From: Bacillota bacterium
Lineage (GTDB): Bacteria > Bacillota > Clostridia > DSM-8532
Assembly: GCA_023459915.1 (NCBI GenBank)
Contig: JAEWSN010000165.1
Coordinates: 1 to 48,377, forward strand
Direction of reading: 5' to 3'
Length of the DNA stretch: 48,377 bases
The position numbers and the translations under genes are program-made. Shown here in pieces: positions 24,090-32,949 of this stretch (position 1 is its first letter; each line of letters opens with the position of its first letter). A model generated the notes under the pieces. The model was not told where the DNA came from and ran no database searches. It worked only from the letters and a program-made list of their open reading frames with translations.

Positions 24090-24824
24090 ATGATCAGCGT
24101 AAAGGGAAAATGGGCACTCATCACCGGGGCAAGCCGCGGGGTTGGCCGTCACATCGCCCGCGTCATGGCCGAACAGGGCTGCAACCTGGTGCTGCACAGC
24201 CGCAACAGGGCACATACGGCACCGGTGGAGCAGGAAGTCCGCGCGCTGGGCGTCGAAGCCTACAGTGTGGAAGCGGAGCTGGGCGATCGCGCACAGGTGG
24301 ACGCGATGCTCAACGAAATCGAAGCCAACGGCACCGACATTGATATCGTATTCAATGACGCCGGCCTGCAGGTTGGATACCGCACCGACTATTGGCAGAC
24401 ACCCATCGAGGATTTTGACATCAGCTTCCGGGTTCAGGTGGTGGCTGTGGCGCAAATCTGCTACCGGCTCATGCCGAAAATGATTGCGCGCGGCTTCGGC
24501 CGTGTCATCAACACCACCAGCGGCATCGCCAACCAGCCGGAACAGGCGGCCTATTCCGCCACCAAGGCAGCGCTCGACAAGTTCACGAAAGACCTCGGCA
24601 GCAAACTCGAGGGCTCGAACGTACTCATCAACCTAGCAGATCCGGGCTGGTGCCGCACCGATTTGGGCGGCCCGAACGCGCCCAATTCCGTGGAAAGCAG
24701 CGTGCCGGGCATGTGCGTCGGCGCCTTTGTGAACAATGGCAAGTGCGGCCGGTTGTACCCCGCGCAGCTTTTTGCCGGCATGACATTGGAGGAAGCCGTG
24801 GCGAAAGCGGAAACCATGGCATAG
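24090..24824 (+). CDS. Short-chain dehydrogenase/reductase (SDR)
   Basis: 244 residues, the classical SDR size. TGASRGVGRHIA is the NAD(P)-binding Gly motif, with an arginine suited to NADP. FNDAG replaces the usual NNAG. The serine in NTTSGIA with Y-S-A-T-K gives the catalytic triad. The C-terminal PGWCRTDLGGPNAP is the usual lid region. Substrate unknown. The ribosome site GAGGAGG sits eight bases before the ATG. Downstream lie two dispersed palindromes and the 3' end of the convergent sbcC. Confidence 0.92.
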   Translation: MISVKGKWALITGASRGVGRHIARVMAEQGCNLVLHSRNRAHTAPVEQEVRALGVEAYSVEAELGDRAQVDAMLNEIEANGTDIDIVFNDAGLQVGYRTDYWQTPIEDFDISFRVQVVAVAQICYRLMPKMIARGFGRVINTTSGIANQPEQAAYSATKAALDKFTKDLGSKLEGSNVLINLADPGWCRTDLGGPNAPNSVESSVPGMCVGAFVNNGKCGRLYPAQLFAGMTLEEAVAKAETMA

Positions 24825-24830
24825 GGGCAT

Positions 24831-24878
24831 GGGGTCAGACCCCCTCAAGTGAAGTCAGGCTATATGGGGTCAGACCCC
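24831..24878. repeat. Pair of dispersed palindromes between convergent SDR and sbcC genes
   Basis: Exact copies of GGGGTCAGACCCC at 24831-24843 and 24866-24878. The second overlaps the end of sbcC: the minus-strand TGA (24870-24872) lies inside the motif. The two copies can pair with each other to form a longer stem and could act as a two-way transcript end. Confidence 0.88.
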
Positions 24879-27800
24879 ACGGCAGCCCGGCCCCTTCAGG
24901 TGGCTGCGGCCGTGAGCCTGCGGAATCACTTCAATCTGTGTGGGAATGCGCTCCTTGAGCGCGCCCACATGGGAAATCACGCCAATGAGCTTCCCGTCCT
25001 GATGCAGACTTGCCAGCGTCTCCAGCGCGGCGGACAGCGTCTCCTCGTCCAGGGTGCCGAAGCCTTCATCGAGGAACAGCGAGTCCACGCGCACCTTGCG
25101 GCTGGCCATGTTCGAGAGGCCCAACGCCAGCGCAAGGCTGACCAGAAAACTCTCCCCTCCGGAAAGGTTTTTGGTGGACCGCTTTTCACCCGCCTGATAA
25201 TTGTCCATCACGAACAGCTCCAGCGGCGCATCCTTGTCCAGCGTCAGCAAATATCTGTCGGACAGCTTGGCCAGTTGGACATTGGCATGACGCACCATCA
25301 TGTCAAAGGTGATTCCCTGCGCGAAATTCCGATACTTTTTCCCGTCGGCCGATCCAATCAGCGCGTGCAGACTGTTCCAGTGCCGGCATACCTGCTGCTG
25401 TGCCTGATACTGCCTGAGCTTGTCCGCCGCCTGAACACGCAGCTGCCGGTTGTGCGCCAGCTGCTGGCGCATCGCGCCGATATCCTGCTGCAGGGAGGTC
25501 ATCTGGCCATCCAGTGCGGTTTTTTGCTCCAACAGCGCGTCTTTGGGCTCTGTCCCAGAGGCGCTTTCCTGTTCCTCCACCAGCTGCCGGGACACCTCTG
25601 CCAACCTGGTTTCATTGGCGTGCGTTTCCTTTTCCAGCGCGAGCGCCTGCTCCTGCAGGGCCATCCGTACCGTTTCCGGGATAATCGCGGCCGTCCAGGC
25701 GGCCTCATCCGCGAACCCAAGATCCTGCAACCTCCGGCTGAACTGTTCATGCAGCCCTGTGAGACGGGCTTCCCTTGAAGACATGCGCTCCGACCTGTCC
25801 TTTTGCCGGGCTTTGAGTGTCTCCAACGCATTCCTGGCTTCCGTCACGGCGGCAAGGGCCTGCTTTTCAGCGGCTTGTGCCGCATCGAGCGCCTGCCGGG
25901 TTTCGGCTTCAACCTCTGCAACGGCGCATCCGTCCAGCAGCAGGCCACGGGTTTTTCGCAACGCTTCGAGCGCAAGCGTTTGCGTGGCCACCTCCTGCCG
26001 CAAGGCTTCCATCTCCGCCTCATGCTGTTCAATCCCCAGCGCCTGCTGCGCCTGCTGCTCCATCAGAACGGCCAGTTTCTCGGACAGCTGCCGGCGTTCG
26101 TTCTGCCGTGTCGTCCATAGCGCCTGCCGCTCCACGAGGGTGGAAAAAACACGTTCGAGCCATGCAATGCTGCGGGAAACCTCCACACGGTCGTCCGCCC
26201 CCTCCGGAACATCCGCGTTTCCCGGGGATTCCGCGTTCTCCACGAGTTCCGCGTTCTCCAGGACGTTCACACCCTCCATGGGTTCCACGTCCTCCGGGAC
26301 ATACGCGCGAACCGTGACACACAGCTTGTCCACGGCCTCTGCCAGCACGCGCCCGAACGAGGCCGTTTCCTCTGAAAGCCTTTCTGCCTGAGCACGGCAG
26401 CCCGCCACCTCATTGACCGCCTGCCGCATCTCCTCGTCCGCCTGTGTCACGGCGGCCGCTTCCCGCTCCAGCCCGTCACGCAGCCCCTGCAGCACCACTT
26501 CCTCCGCTTCGGCCTTCTCCAGGAACGCGGTCAGGGCCGCCCGGATTTCCGCCAGCCGAATCTCTCCCTGCGCCAGCACGGCTTCCTGCGCCTGGATCAA
26601 GCGCAGCGCCTCCGTGACGGCTGCCTCCGTAACGGCATCTTCCGTCGTCGCCTCGCCTCCAGCAGTCTCCGATTCGAGGCAAATCCGTTCAAAGGTCGGC
26701 CAGACAAAAGCCTCTCCCTGCACGAACCGTCCAACCTCCGGCAGCGGGACCGCTGTCATGTCCGTCCACAGGCCCTGCGCCCGCTGCATGGCCTGTTCAA
26801 ACGCAAGCAGCCGTTCCTGACGTTCCCGCGCCGCGTGCTCCTGTGTCGCGGCAAGCTTCGCCAGCGCAATCTCATCCGCCTGAACCTGGGATGTCAGCGC
26901 CTTTTCCCTCTCTTTGGCCGCCGTCAGCGCCTGATCGGTTTCATCCTGCCCGGGAAGCTGGCCGTCCGCGTAGGGATGCTCGGTTGCGCCGCACAGCGGG
27001 CAGGGTTTTCCCGCTTCAAGATGCGCCCGTTCCTTCGTCAAATCCGTGATGCGCTTCAACAATTGCACCTGCTGTGCCAGCAGCTCTGTTTCCCTGCTCT
27101 GGCCGGCCAACGCCGCCTGATGCTGCCCAAGGGCGGCCCGACACATCTGTGCTTCCGCCTGCGATTCCTCTTCCGCGCGGTTCACGGCCTCCAGCCGGGT
27201 CAACTGCGCTTTCCCGGTTCCATGCTCCGAAAGGATGGCCCGCAGCTGTTGCAGCCGGTCGGCAAGCTGTTGGCTTTTCTGCCGGAACCCGGACAGCGTC
27301 TCTCCCGCCAACAATTTCTCGAATGCTGATTTGCGCGTTTCATAGGCTGTCTTTTCGACGGCGAGCTTCTCCCTGAGCGCCTGCTGGGCTTCGGCCAGTT
27401 TGGTTTGCTCACACTCCGCCTTCCCTTGGGCCTTTTTTGCGTCCTCCCACGCGGTTGCCCGCTGCCGCTGCTGCCGCTGCTGTGTCCTGATGGCATCCAA
27501 CCGCTCCCGCAGCCCCGCCAACTCGGTCACCAGCTGCTCGTCCCGCGCGGTTTGCGTCAGCATCGTGGTCAACGTCGTGAGGGTTTGCTGACAAGTCCCA
27601 CTGTTCCGCGCGGTTTCCGCCGCGACCTCCCGCTGCTTGCGGAGCGCCTTGTCCGCGGCCTGCAGGGCTTTTTGTTTTTCCACCAATGGATGCGCCTTTT
27701 CACGGATTTCCACATCCAGCTGCTGCGCCTGCTTCAGAACAGGCGCCAGGTTCGCCGCCTTCTCCTGCGCCGCCGCCAATGTTTCCGCCGCGGCGGCATG

Positions 27801-28799
27801 GGTCTTCACTGCTGCTTCCAGCGTGCTTTCCAAAAGCGGCAGCCGACCGTTGTCCTCCACCTGCTGTAATTGCTCCTGCCGCTGTTCCGCTGCAAGCGCC
27901 TTGCGCGTGGCCGCTTCCCCGTTGAGCGTCTGCGCGCGGTTGGCCTTTTCCAACTGCTCCCGACTGGGCTTGAAGGCCTCCCGCTGTTCCCGGAGCGTGG
28001 CCTGCCGCTGCTGACAGGCCGCCTGCGCTTGCGTCAGGCCGGCAATCCTTTCATGCCAGGCAATCTGTGCCGACACTGATTTTTGCTGCGTCTCCAGTGC
28101 TTGTGCCGCTTCGGTTTTCTTCAGCAACCCGGCCTCAAGAATCCTTTCCTCCTCCTCCGGGATGGGCTGGACGCCTTTGAGCTCCGCCTCCAGCAGCTCC
28201 CGCCGCTTCATCTCCTCCGCGTTCCGCTGATGCACCTGTCTGGATATTTCTCCGTAGATCCCGGTGCCCGTAATCTGCTCCAGAATGGTGGCGCGTTCCT
28301 CCACCTTCGCCTGCAAAAAGGCCGAAAATCCGCCCTGCGCCAGCAACATGGAACGGGTGAACCGGTCGAAGTCCATCCCGGTCTTCTCCTCCACCAGACT
28401 GTCCACGTCCTTGATTTTGGAGGCCAGCACTTCCCCGGTATCCGCCGCAGCCATTTCGTGCTTTGGCTGCTGCCAGTCCCCTTCCGGTTTTTTATGGGCC
28501 CGCTGCTGGCTCCAGTGGCAGCGATACCTGCCGGCCTGGGTCTGGAATGTCACTTCCGCGAAGCACTCCCCCGTGCGGCGGGACATGATCTCGTTTCCGC
28601 TCTTGTTGACATTGTCCAGCCGGGGGGTTCGGCCATACAGCCCCAGGCAGATGGCGTCGAGCAGGGTGGATTTGCCCGCGCCGGTGGGCCCGGTGATGGC
28701 AAACAACCCATGCGTCTCATAGGCGGGATCCGTCAAATCGATTTCCCATTCTCCGGCCAGTGAATTCAAGTTGCAGAAACGAACCTTCAGAATTCTCAT
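24870..28799 (-). CDS. sbcC: SbcC, nuclease subunit C (Rad50-like ATPase)
   Basis: 1309 residues. The N-terminal ABC half has LFAITGPTGAGKSTLLDAIC (Walker A) and the Q-loop (LAQGGFSAFL). Long coiled coils run from about 180 to 1090, broken near 600 by the zinc hook C-P-L-C-G. The C-terminal half has LSGGESFLVSLALALGLS (signature) and LFLDEGFGTLDEETL (Walker B). With SbcD it cuts hairpins and blocked DNA ends. One stretch (ENVLENAELVENAESPGNAD type) is repetitive. The last residues, GCRGV, and the stop come from the dispersed palindrome at 24866-24878. It follows sbcD by 117 bp; the ribosome site is weak (AAGGG). Confidence 0.96.
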   Translation of the reverse strand: MRILKVRFCNLNSLAGEWEIDLTDPAYETHGLFAITGPTGAGKSTLLDAICLGLYGRTPRLDNVNKSGNEIMSRRTGECFAEVTFQTQAGRYRCHWSQQRAHKKPEGDWQQPKHEMAAADTGEVLASKIKDVDSLVEEKTGMDFDRFTRSMLLAQGGFSAFLQAKVEERATILEQITGTGIYGEISRQVHQRNAEEMKRRELLEAELKGVQPIPEEEERILEAGLLKKTEAAQALETQQKSVSAQIAWHERIAGLTQAQAACQQRQATLREQREAFKPSREQLEKANRAQTLNGEAATRKALAAEQRQEQLQQVEDNGRLPLLESTLEAAVKTHAAAAETLAAAQEKAANLAPVLKQAQQLDVEIREKAHPLVEKQKALQAADKALRKQREVAAETARNSGTCQQTLTTLTTMLTQTARDEQLVTELAGLRERLDAIRTQQRQQRQRATAWEDAKKAQGKAECEQTKLAEAQQALREKLAVEKTAYETRKSAFEKLLAGETLSGFRQKSQQLADRLQQLRAILSEHGTGKAQLTRLEAVNRAEEESQAEAQMCRAALGQHQAALAGQSRETELLAQQVQLLKRITDLTKERAHLEAGKPCPLCGATEHPYADGQLPGQDETDQALTAAKEREKALTSQVQADEIALAKLAATQEHAARERQERLLAFEQAMQRAQGLWTDMTAVPLPEVGRFVQGEAFVWPTFERICLESETAGGEATTEDAVTEAAVTEALRLIQAQEAVLAQGEIRLAEIRAALTAFLEKAEAEEVVLQGLRDGLEREAAAVTQADEEMRQAVNEVAGCRAQAERLSEETASFGRVLAEAVDKLCVTVRAYVPEDVEPMEGVNVLENAELVENAESPGNADVPEGADDRVEVSRSIAWLERVFSTLVERQALWTTRQNERRQLSEKLAVLMEQQAQQALGIEQHEAEMEALRQEVATQTLALEALRKTRGLLLDGCAVAEVEAETRQALDAAQAAEKQALAAVTEARNALETLKARQKDRSERMSSREARLTGLHEQFSRRLQDLGFADEAAWTAAIIPETVRMALQEQALALEKETHANETRLAEVSRQLVEEQESASGTEPKDALLEQKTALDGQMTSLQQDIGAMRQQLAHNRQLRVQAADKLRQYQAQQQVCRHWNSLHALIGSADGKKYRNFAQGITFDMMVRHANVQLAKLSDRYLLTLDKDAPLELFVMDNYQAGEKRSTKNLSGGESFLVSLALALGLSNMASRKVRVDSLFLDEGFGTLDEETLSAALETLASLHQDGKLIGVISHVGALKERIPTQIEVIPQAHGRSHLKGPGCRGV

Positions 28800-28916
28800 C
28801 TCATGCCCTTCCCGTCATTCATCCGTTGTTTGGTTCCAAGAGATGTGCCCTGCGCCGATTTCGCGCCGGCCTGCGCCATTGGCACCAATACCGCGTTGGC
28901 CTACGTGTTGCCGTGC

Positions 28917-30218
28917 CTATTCCGCATGGACATCCGCCATGTCCATGGACAGCACAATCTCCTGATACGCCTGCCGCAGCACCTCCCGCTGTGGTTCCGG
29001 AACCTCGAAGGTTTCCAGGCAGCGTTCGAACACATCTTCGTGGGAGAGATCGTCCAGGGTTTCCGTCTGTTGCAGCGGTGCCGTGGCGCGCACAATGAGC
29101 TTCTCATCCTGAATCCGCAGCAACGAGAGGCCGGATCCGGCAACCATGCCCTCCACCTGTTCCCTGAGATCCCCAATCACCGCGTCGCCCGTATGGGTTA
29201 CCTCCAGCCACGCTGTGGGATCCGTGGTTTTGAGGGTCAGAATGGCCGCCTCCAGTGATGCCATGTCTCCTGAAATCCTGGCCAGTGACTGAAACCGGGG
29301 GATCGGTACGGACGCGATGCCGGGCCACCAGTTTCCAACTGCGACCTCCCCCGCGGGCAGGCCGCCTTCTGAAACCGCCGGAATCTCCGGCTCCCCAAAC
29401 GTCACCAGCAAGACCTGCTTTTGCTGTTTGGCTTCTCCAAAGCCCATGGGCAGCGGGGAGCCACTGTACCGGACATGAATGCTTCCCCCCACCTGTTGCG
29501 GCACATGCAAATGGCCCAGGGCCACATAGTCAAAGCACGCGGGAAAGGCATTGGCGGGAACTTGCGCCAGCGAGCCGATATAGAGCTCCCGAACGCCGTC
29601 CTCCTCCTGCACCGCGCCGCCGGCCGCAAACAGATGTCCCATGCCCACAATGGGCACACGCCGCCCCTCACACGCCGCCATCTCCTGAACCGCCTGCGCC
29701 CGTTGACCAACCCGCCGATAATGCGCCGAGATGCCTTCTTCCAACTTCCGGGCCTTGTCTGTCACGCTTTCCCCTTCTTCCGACAAGCGCACATCCCGTT
29801 CCCGAAGAAACGGCACCGCGCAGACCACCAGTTCCGGCAGGCCCTGGTCGTCCCGGAGCAGCAGCACCTCATCCTCCGGCGGATCGGTCATTTCGCCAAT
29901 CACGTAGATTTGCAGCGCGGCCAGGAGCGGTTTTGGCGCGTCCAGAAAAGAGGGCGAATCGTGGTTGCCGCCCGTGACGACAATATGGCGGCACCCCGTG
30001 GCCGCCGCCCGGTGAAGAAACCGGTAATACAGCTCCTGCGCATAATTGGTTGGCGCCATGGTGTCGAAGATGTCTCCGGCAACCAGCAGCACATCCACCT
30101 GATGCTCATCCAGCCGGGCAACCAGCCAGTCCAAAAACGCGGCGTGCTCCTCATATCGTTTCCGCCCGTACAACAGGCGGCCAATGTGCCAATCGGACGT
30201 GTGCAGGATTCTCAACAT
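28917..30218 (-). CDS. sbcD: SbcD, nuclease subunit D (Mre11-like)
   Basis: 433 residues. All phosphoesterase motifs are present: HTSDWHIG, LLVAGDIFD, VTGGNHDS, VPIVGMGHLF and ALGHLHVPQ. The C-terminal capping and SbcC-binding parts follow from about 290. It is the manganese-dependent exo/endonuclease of the SbcCD complex. AAGGAGG ahead of the ATG is a strong ribosome site. It lies upstream of sbcC on the same strand, the usual order. Confidence 0.96.
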   Translation of the reverse strand: MLRILHTSDWHIGRLLYGRKRYEEHAAFLDWLVARLDEHQVDVLLVAGDIFDTMAPTNYAQELYYRFLHRAAATGCRHIVVTGGNHDSPSFLDAPKPLLAALQIYVIGEMTDPPEDEVLLLRDDQGLPELVVCAVPFLRERDVRLSEEGESVTDKARKLEEGISAHYRRVGQRAQAVQEMAACEGRRVPIVGMGHLFAAGGAVQEEDGVRELYIGSLAQVPANAFPACFDYVALGHLHVPQQVGGSIHVRYSGSPLPMGFGEAKQQKQVLLVTFGEPEIPAVSEGGLPAGEVAVGNWWPGIASVPIPRFQSLARISGDMASLEAAILTLKTTDPTAWLEVTHTGDAVIGDLREQVEGMVAGSGLSLLRIQDEKLIVRATAPLQQTETLDDLSHEDVFERCLETFEVPEPQREVLRQAYQEIVLSMDMADVHAE

Positions 30219-30231
30219 CCCGGGTTCCTCC

Positions 30232-30292
30232 TTGGTGTGCTGATCGGGTTGGTGTGTCGATCACGCTGGCGTGTTGATCACGTTGGCGCGAT
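30232..30292. repeat. 17-18-bp tandem array upstream of sbcD
   Basis: Three full units and part of a fourth, on the pattern TTGGyGTGyyGATCACG, begin at 30232, 30249, 30267 and 30284. The array starts in the ribosome-binding region of sbcD and runs through its leader, so copy number could alter expression. Confidence 0.6.
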
Positions 30293-30346
30293 TTTCCTCT
30301 TTATCGTATCCTTTCAAGACAGACCCTGTCGAGTCCGGGGCACCAT

Positions 30347-30384
30347 AAAAAACGCGGCCCCGGAGCATCTCTCCAAGGCCGCGT
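30347..30384 (-). terminator. Rho-independent terminator of the SLH surface-protein gene
   Basis: On the minus strand ACGCGGCC pairs with GGCCGCGT, with an inner GGAG/CTCC pair, followed directly by six T. It lies 30 bp beyond the stop at 30416 and is the clearest intrinsic terminator in the window. Confidence 0.85.
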
Positions 30385-30391
30385 CCATATC

Positions 30392-30404
30392 GGGGTCAGA
30401 CCCC
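30392..30404. repeat. Dispersed palindrome, exact copy, after the SLH gene
   Basis: GGGGTCAGACCCC lies between the stop of the minus-strand SLH gene (30416) and its terminator, 12 bp from the stop. Confidence 0.88.
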
Positions 30405-30415
30405 ATCATTGCCCA

Positions 30416-32716
30416 TCAGGTGCCGCCATACGTCTTGCCGGTTGCGCGTCGTCCCGGCTGCGCCACATGGCTGACAATCGCGGCGGTCTCCGCCCGGGAG
30501 ATGGGTCGGTCGGGATGGAAGGTGCCCAGCGCATCGCTTCCCGAGAGGACCCCTGCCCGGTACAGGCGCAGAATCCCCGTCACATAAGGGGTTCCCGCGT
30601 TGACATCCGGCAACTGGTTCACCGTGTTCTGCGTGGCGAACTCGGCTTCCGGCAACGCGTTCGAGAAGATGTACGCCAGCTCCGCGCGCGTGGCGGGCCG
30701 GGTATAGTCTGCAAAATCGGAACCGGTGATGATGCCTTGCGCCACACAGTAATCCACATAGACCTGGTACCACGGCGTGCTCTGGACAAAGCCGTCCGCA
30801 CCCGTCTGATAGATGCGGTGCACCCGCGCGGCCATGGTCAGCGCTTCGGCCAGCGTCACCTGTCCGGTCGGATCGAACCGGCCACCACCCTTGCCAAGCA
30901 TCAGCCGCAGCTCGAACGCGTCCGCGATGACCCCCTGCTGATCCAGCCCGTACCAGCTGGTTTCCGCCACATCGGAGAACTGTCCGCGCGTATAGGGATT
31001 CGTCCGTTGGAACCGCGCCATGGCGGGTGATCCCCCGGGGGTCGGGGTCACTTCAGGGGTCGGGGTCACTTCCGGCGTCGGGGTCACTTCAGGGGTCGGG
31101 GTCACTTCCGGCGTCGGTGTCACTTCCGGCGTCGGGGTCACTTCCGGCGTCGGGGTTGCTTCCGGTGTCGGCGTGGGTGTTGCCGCAAGCGCAACCGTGA
31201 CCGGAATCTCCGTGGTGCCGTTGTAAGTGAGGGTGTCGTCGATGGTCAGCACGCCGCTGCCCGTCGCTTCGGGACTGAAGGTGAGGCTGTTCCCGGATAC
31301 CGTGTACGCAACCGCATTCATTTCACCAAGATGCACACCACCACTGGTCCCAAGCATATCCTCCATGTCAATGAGCGAGCCGCCGATTGCCTTCTGTCCC
31401 TTGACGGCAAAAGGGATTGTAACGGGCGTTCCCGGGACAAGCTCAACAAGCTCCGGAGATATGACCTCAAACGAGATCCGTTTGCGAATGCGTGTCTGGG
31501 TCACCTCATGCGCAATCTCCTCCCCCCACGACAATGCGGTGTAGTAGATCAGCTCGGCGTCGATTCCCGGATTGAACCTGACTTCCGGGTTTGTCTCCAC
31601 CAGCACGTTCAGTTCGCCATTGTAAAGGATGGGCCGCGCACCATCCGACGCGAGGACAAGGACGGCATCCGTCCCGAAAAGCTCGCCGTCATACATGGAA
31701 AAAGATGCCCAGACAATCACCGCAGCACCCAACCCGGAGATGGATCCGTCATGAACATGCGTTTCCTGGTGCGCCGCGAGACCACAGATATTCCCCTGAA
31801 TGGTGCCACCATGGATTTCCGCCAGGGTTCCCTCATTCACAAGCCCATATCCCCCACCTTCCAGCCGGCCGCCGTTCATCTCCAGTTCGCCGGTGGTCTT
31901 GAGATACACGGCCTTTGACAGTGTGCCGACCGCTTCGACGACAGGCGCGTCGGAAAGGGTCACCCGGCCATGGGAATGGATGCCCACCGAACCGCTCCCG
32001 AGCGCCTGAATCATCGTGCCGGTGCCGCGGACATGCAGCGTTCCGCCGGCCTGGACGGAAATGCCAACAGAATCGGTATTCCAGGAGTTGATACGGCCGC
32101 CCGCCATGCTGGCGGCCCCACCGGGCTGCACCTCCACAGTGGTGCCGTAGGCTGTGATGGTTCCACGGAGCAACTGCAGCGCCCCATTGGATTCCACCCG
32201 AACGGCAGGGGACAGATTGCCCGTCGGCTGAAGCACCTCCGCGCCATCGAGCACCAGCGCGCCCTGATATCCGCCACCGCTGCCAACACTCAGGATCATT
32301 CCCGTGCTGTCCCCTTGAAAGCTGGCCCCTTCCCCAAATGTGATTTGGCTGCCGGTGACACGAAACAGGAATCCTTCCGTGAGAATCTGTACCTCAACGC
32401 CCTCTGTCGTGGCGGCGAAGGTCTTTTGCCCCCCGGACGGCGCGATGATGTTGGCCGTGAGCTGGATGGTGCCGCCACTCGCCTTCAATGCATCAAATGC
32501 GGAGACAAAGTCGGCCCAGGAACCCGCCGTGCGAACCACAGCCTGAACGGGTACAGGGAAGGCGCCCGCCAAAACCATCCACAGCATGGTGAACAGGAGC
32601 AGCCAGGCCGTTCCCCGACGTTTCACAAAAACACGGCGTGTGAAAGGCCCTTTCGCCCCGCACGGATTGGCCGGTTCCTCTTGATCGTCAAAGATATGTA
32701 TTGAAAACATGCCCAT
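30416..32716 (-). CDS. Surface protein: beta-helix-like domain, Pro-Thr repeat and SLH modules
   Basis: 766 residues. A positively charged N-region of about 35 residues precedes the hydrophobic LLLFTMLWMVLAGAFPVPVQA and a likely signal-peptidase site, so it is exported. Residues 60-400 show repeated GG(x)I/V turns, such as GGTIQLTANI, GGRLEGGGYG and GTIQGNICG, typical of right-handed beta-helix proteins. A sandwich domain (to about 560) leads to seven TPTPEV-type units and then SLH-like modules ending in FSDVAETSWYG, FDPTGQVTLAEALTMAARVH, DYTRPATRAELAYIF and FHPDRPISRAETAAIVSHVA. SLH modules bind cell-wall polymers, so the protein is probably wall-attached. GGGAGGG six bases ahead fixes the start at 32716. 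Confidence 0.86.
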   Translation of the reverse strand: MGMFSIHIFDDQEEPANPCGAKGPFTRRVFVKRRGTAWLLLFTMLWMVLAGAFPVPVQAVVRTAGSWADFVSAFDALKASGGTIQLTANIIAPSGGQKTFAATTEGVEVQILTEGFLFRVTGSQITFGEGASFQGDSTGMILSVGSGGGYQGALVLDGAEVLQPTGNLSPAVRVESNGALQLLRGTITAYGTTVEVQPGGAASMAGGRINSWNTDSVGISVQAGGTLHVRGTGTMIQALGSGSVGIHSHGRVTLSDAPVVEAVGTLSKAVYLKTTGELEMNGGRLEGGGYGLVNEGTLAEIHGGTIQGNICGLAAHQETHVHDGSISGLGAAVIVWASFSMYDGELFGTDAVLVLASDGARPILYNGELNVLVETNPEVRFNPGIDAELIYYTALSWGEEIAHEVTQTRIRKRISFEVISPELVELVPGTPVTIPFAVKGQKAIGGSLIDMEDMLGTSGGVHLGEMNAVAYTVSGNSLTFSPEATGSGVLTIDDTLTYNGTTEIPVTVALAATPTPTPEATPTPEVTPTPEVTPTPEVTPTPEVTPTPEVTPTPEVTPTPGGSPAMARFQRTNPYTRGQFSDVAETSWYGLDQQGVIADAFELRLMLGKGGGRFDPTGQVTLAEALTMAARVHRIYQTGADGFVQSTPWYQVYVDYCVAQGIITGSDFADYTRPATRAELAYIFSNALPEAEFATQNTVNQLPDVNAGTPYVTGILRLYRAGVLSGSDALGTFHPDRPISRAETAAIVSHVAQPGRRATGKTYGGT
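31038..31163. repeat. 18-bp coding tandem repeat (Pro-Thr linker)
   Basis: Seven head-to-tail 18-bp units on the pattern GGsGTCGGGGTCACTTCm encode the TPTPEV linker of the SLH protein on the minus strand. Several are identical, pointing to recent expansion. Confidence 0.88.
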
Positions 32717-32780
32717 GATTATCCCTCCCGCCTGTTTCATACATCCTTCATGCGCTCCGAAGCGTCTTCCCACAAACGAA

Positions 32781-32875
32781 TGCGCCTTCATGCACCCTGA
32801 TGCGAGTTCGGAAACACCGATGCGCCCTCATGCACCCCGATGCGAGTTCGGAAACACCGATGTGCCCTCATGCAC
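32781..32875. repeat. 40-bp tandem repeat, 2.4 copies, upstream of the SLH gene
   Basis: Units 32781-32820 and 32821-32860 are nearly identical (TGCGCCyTCATGCACCcyGA then TGCGAGTTCGGAAACACCGA), and a third is cut off at about 32875. The 233-bp gap between the PAP2 stop and the SLH start holds no gene. Confidence 0.85.
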
Positions 32876-32949
32876 GCGACTGTGCCCCCACACCCGTCAT
32901 ACACCCAATCGCGTCCAATTCCAAGGGGGAACCCCATGACGATGCATGG

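Noticed and set aside
9504..30218. Anti-phage defence island (helicase, Fic, HEPN/MNT, SbcCD)
   Set aside because: These genes are scattered among sugar, surface and regulatory genes, some are remnants, and SbcCD is housekeeping. There is no compact defence cluster.
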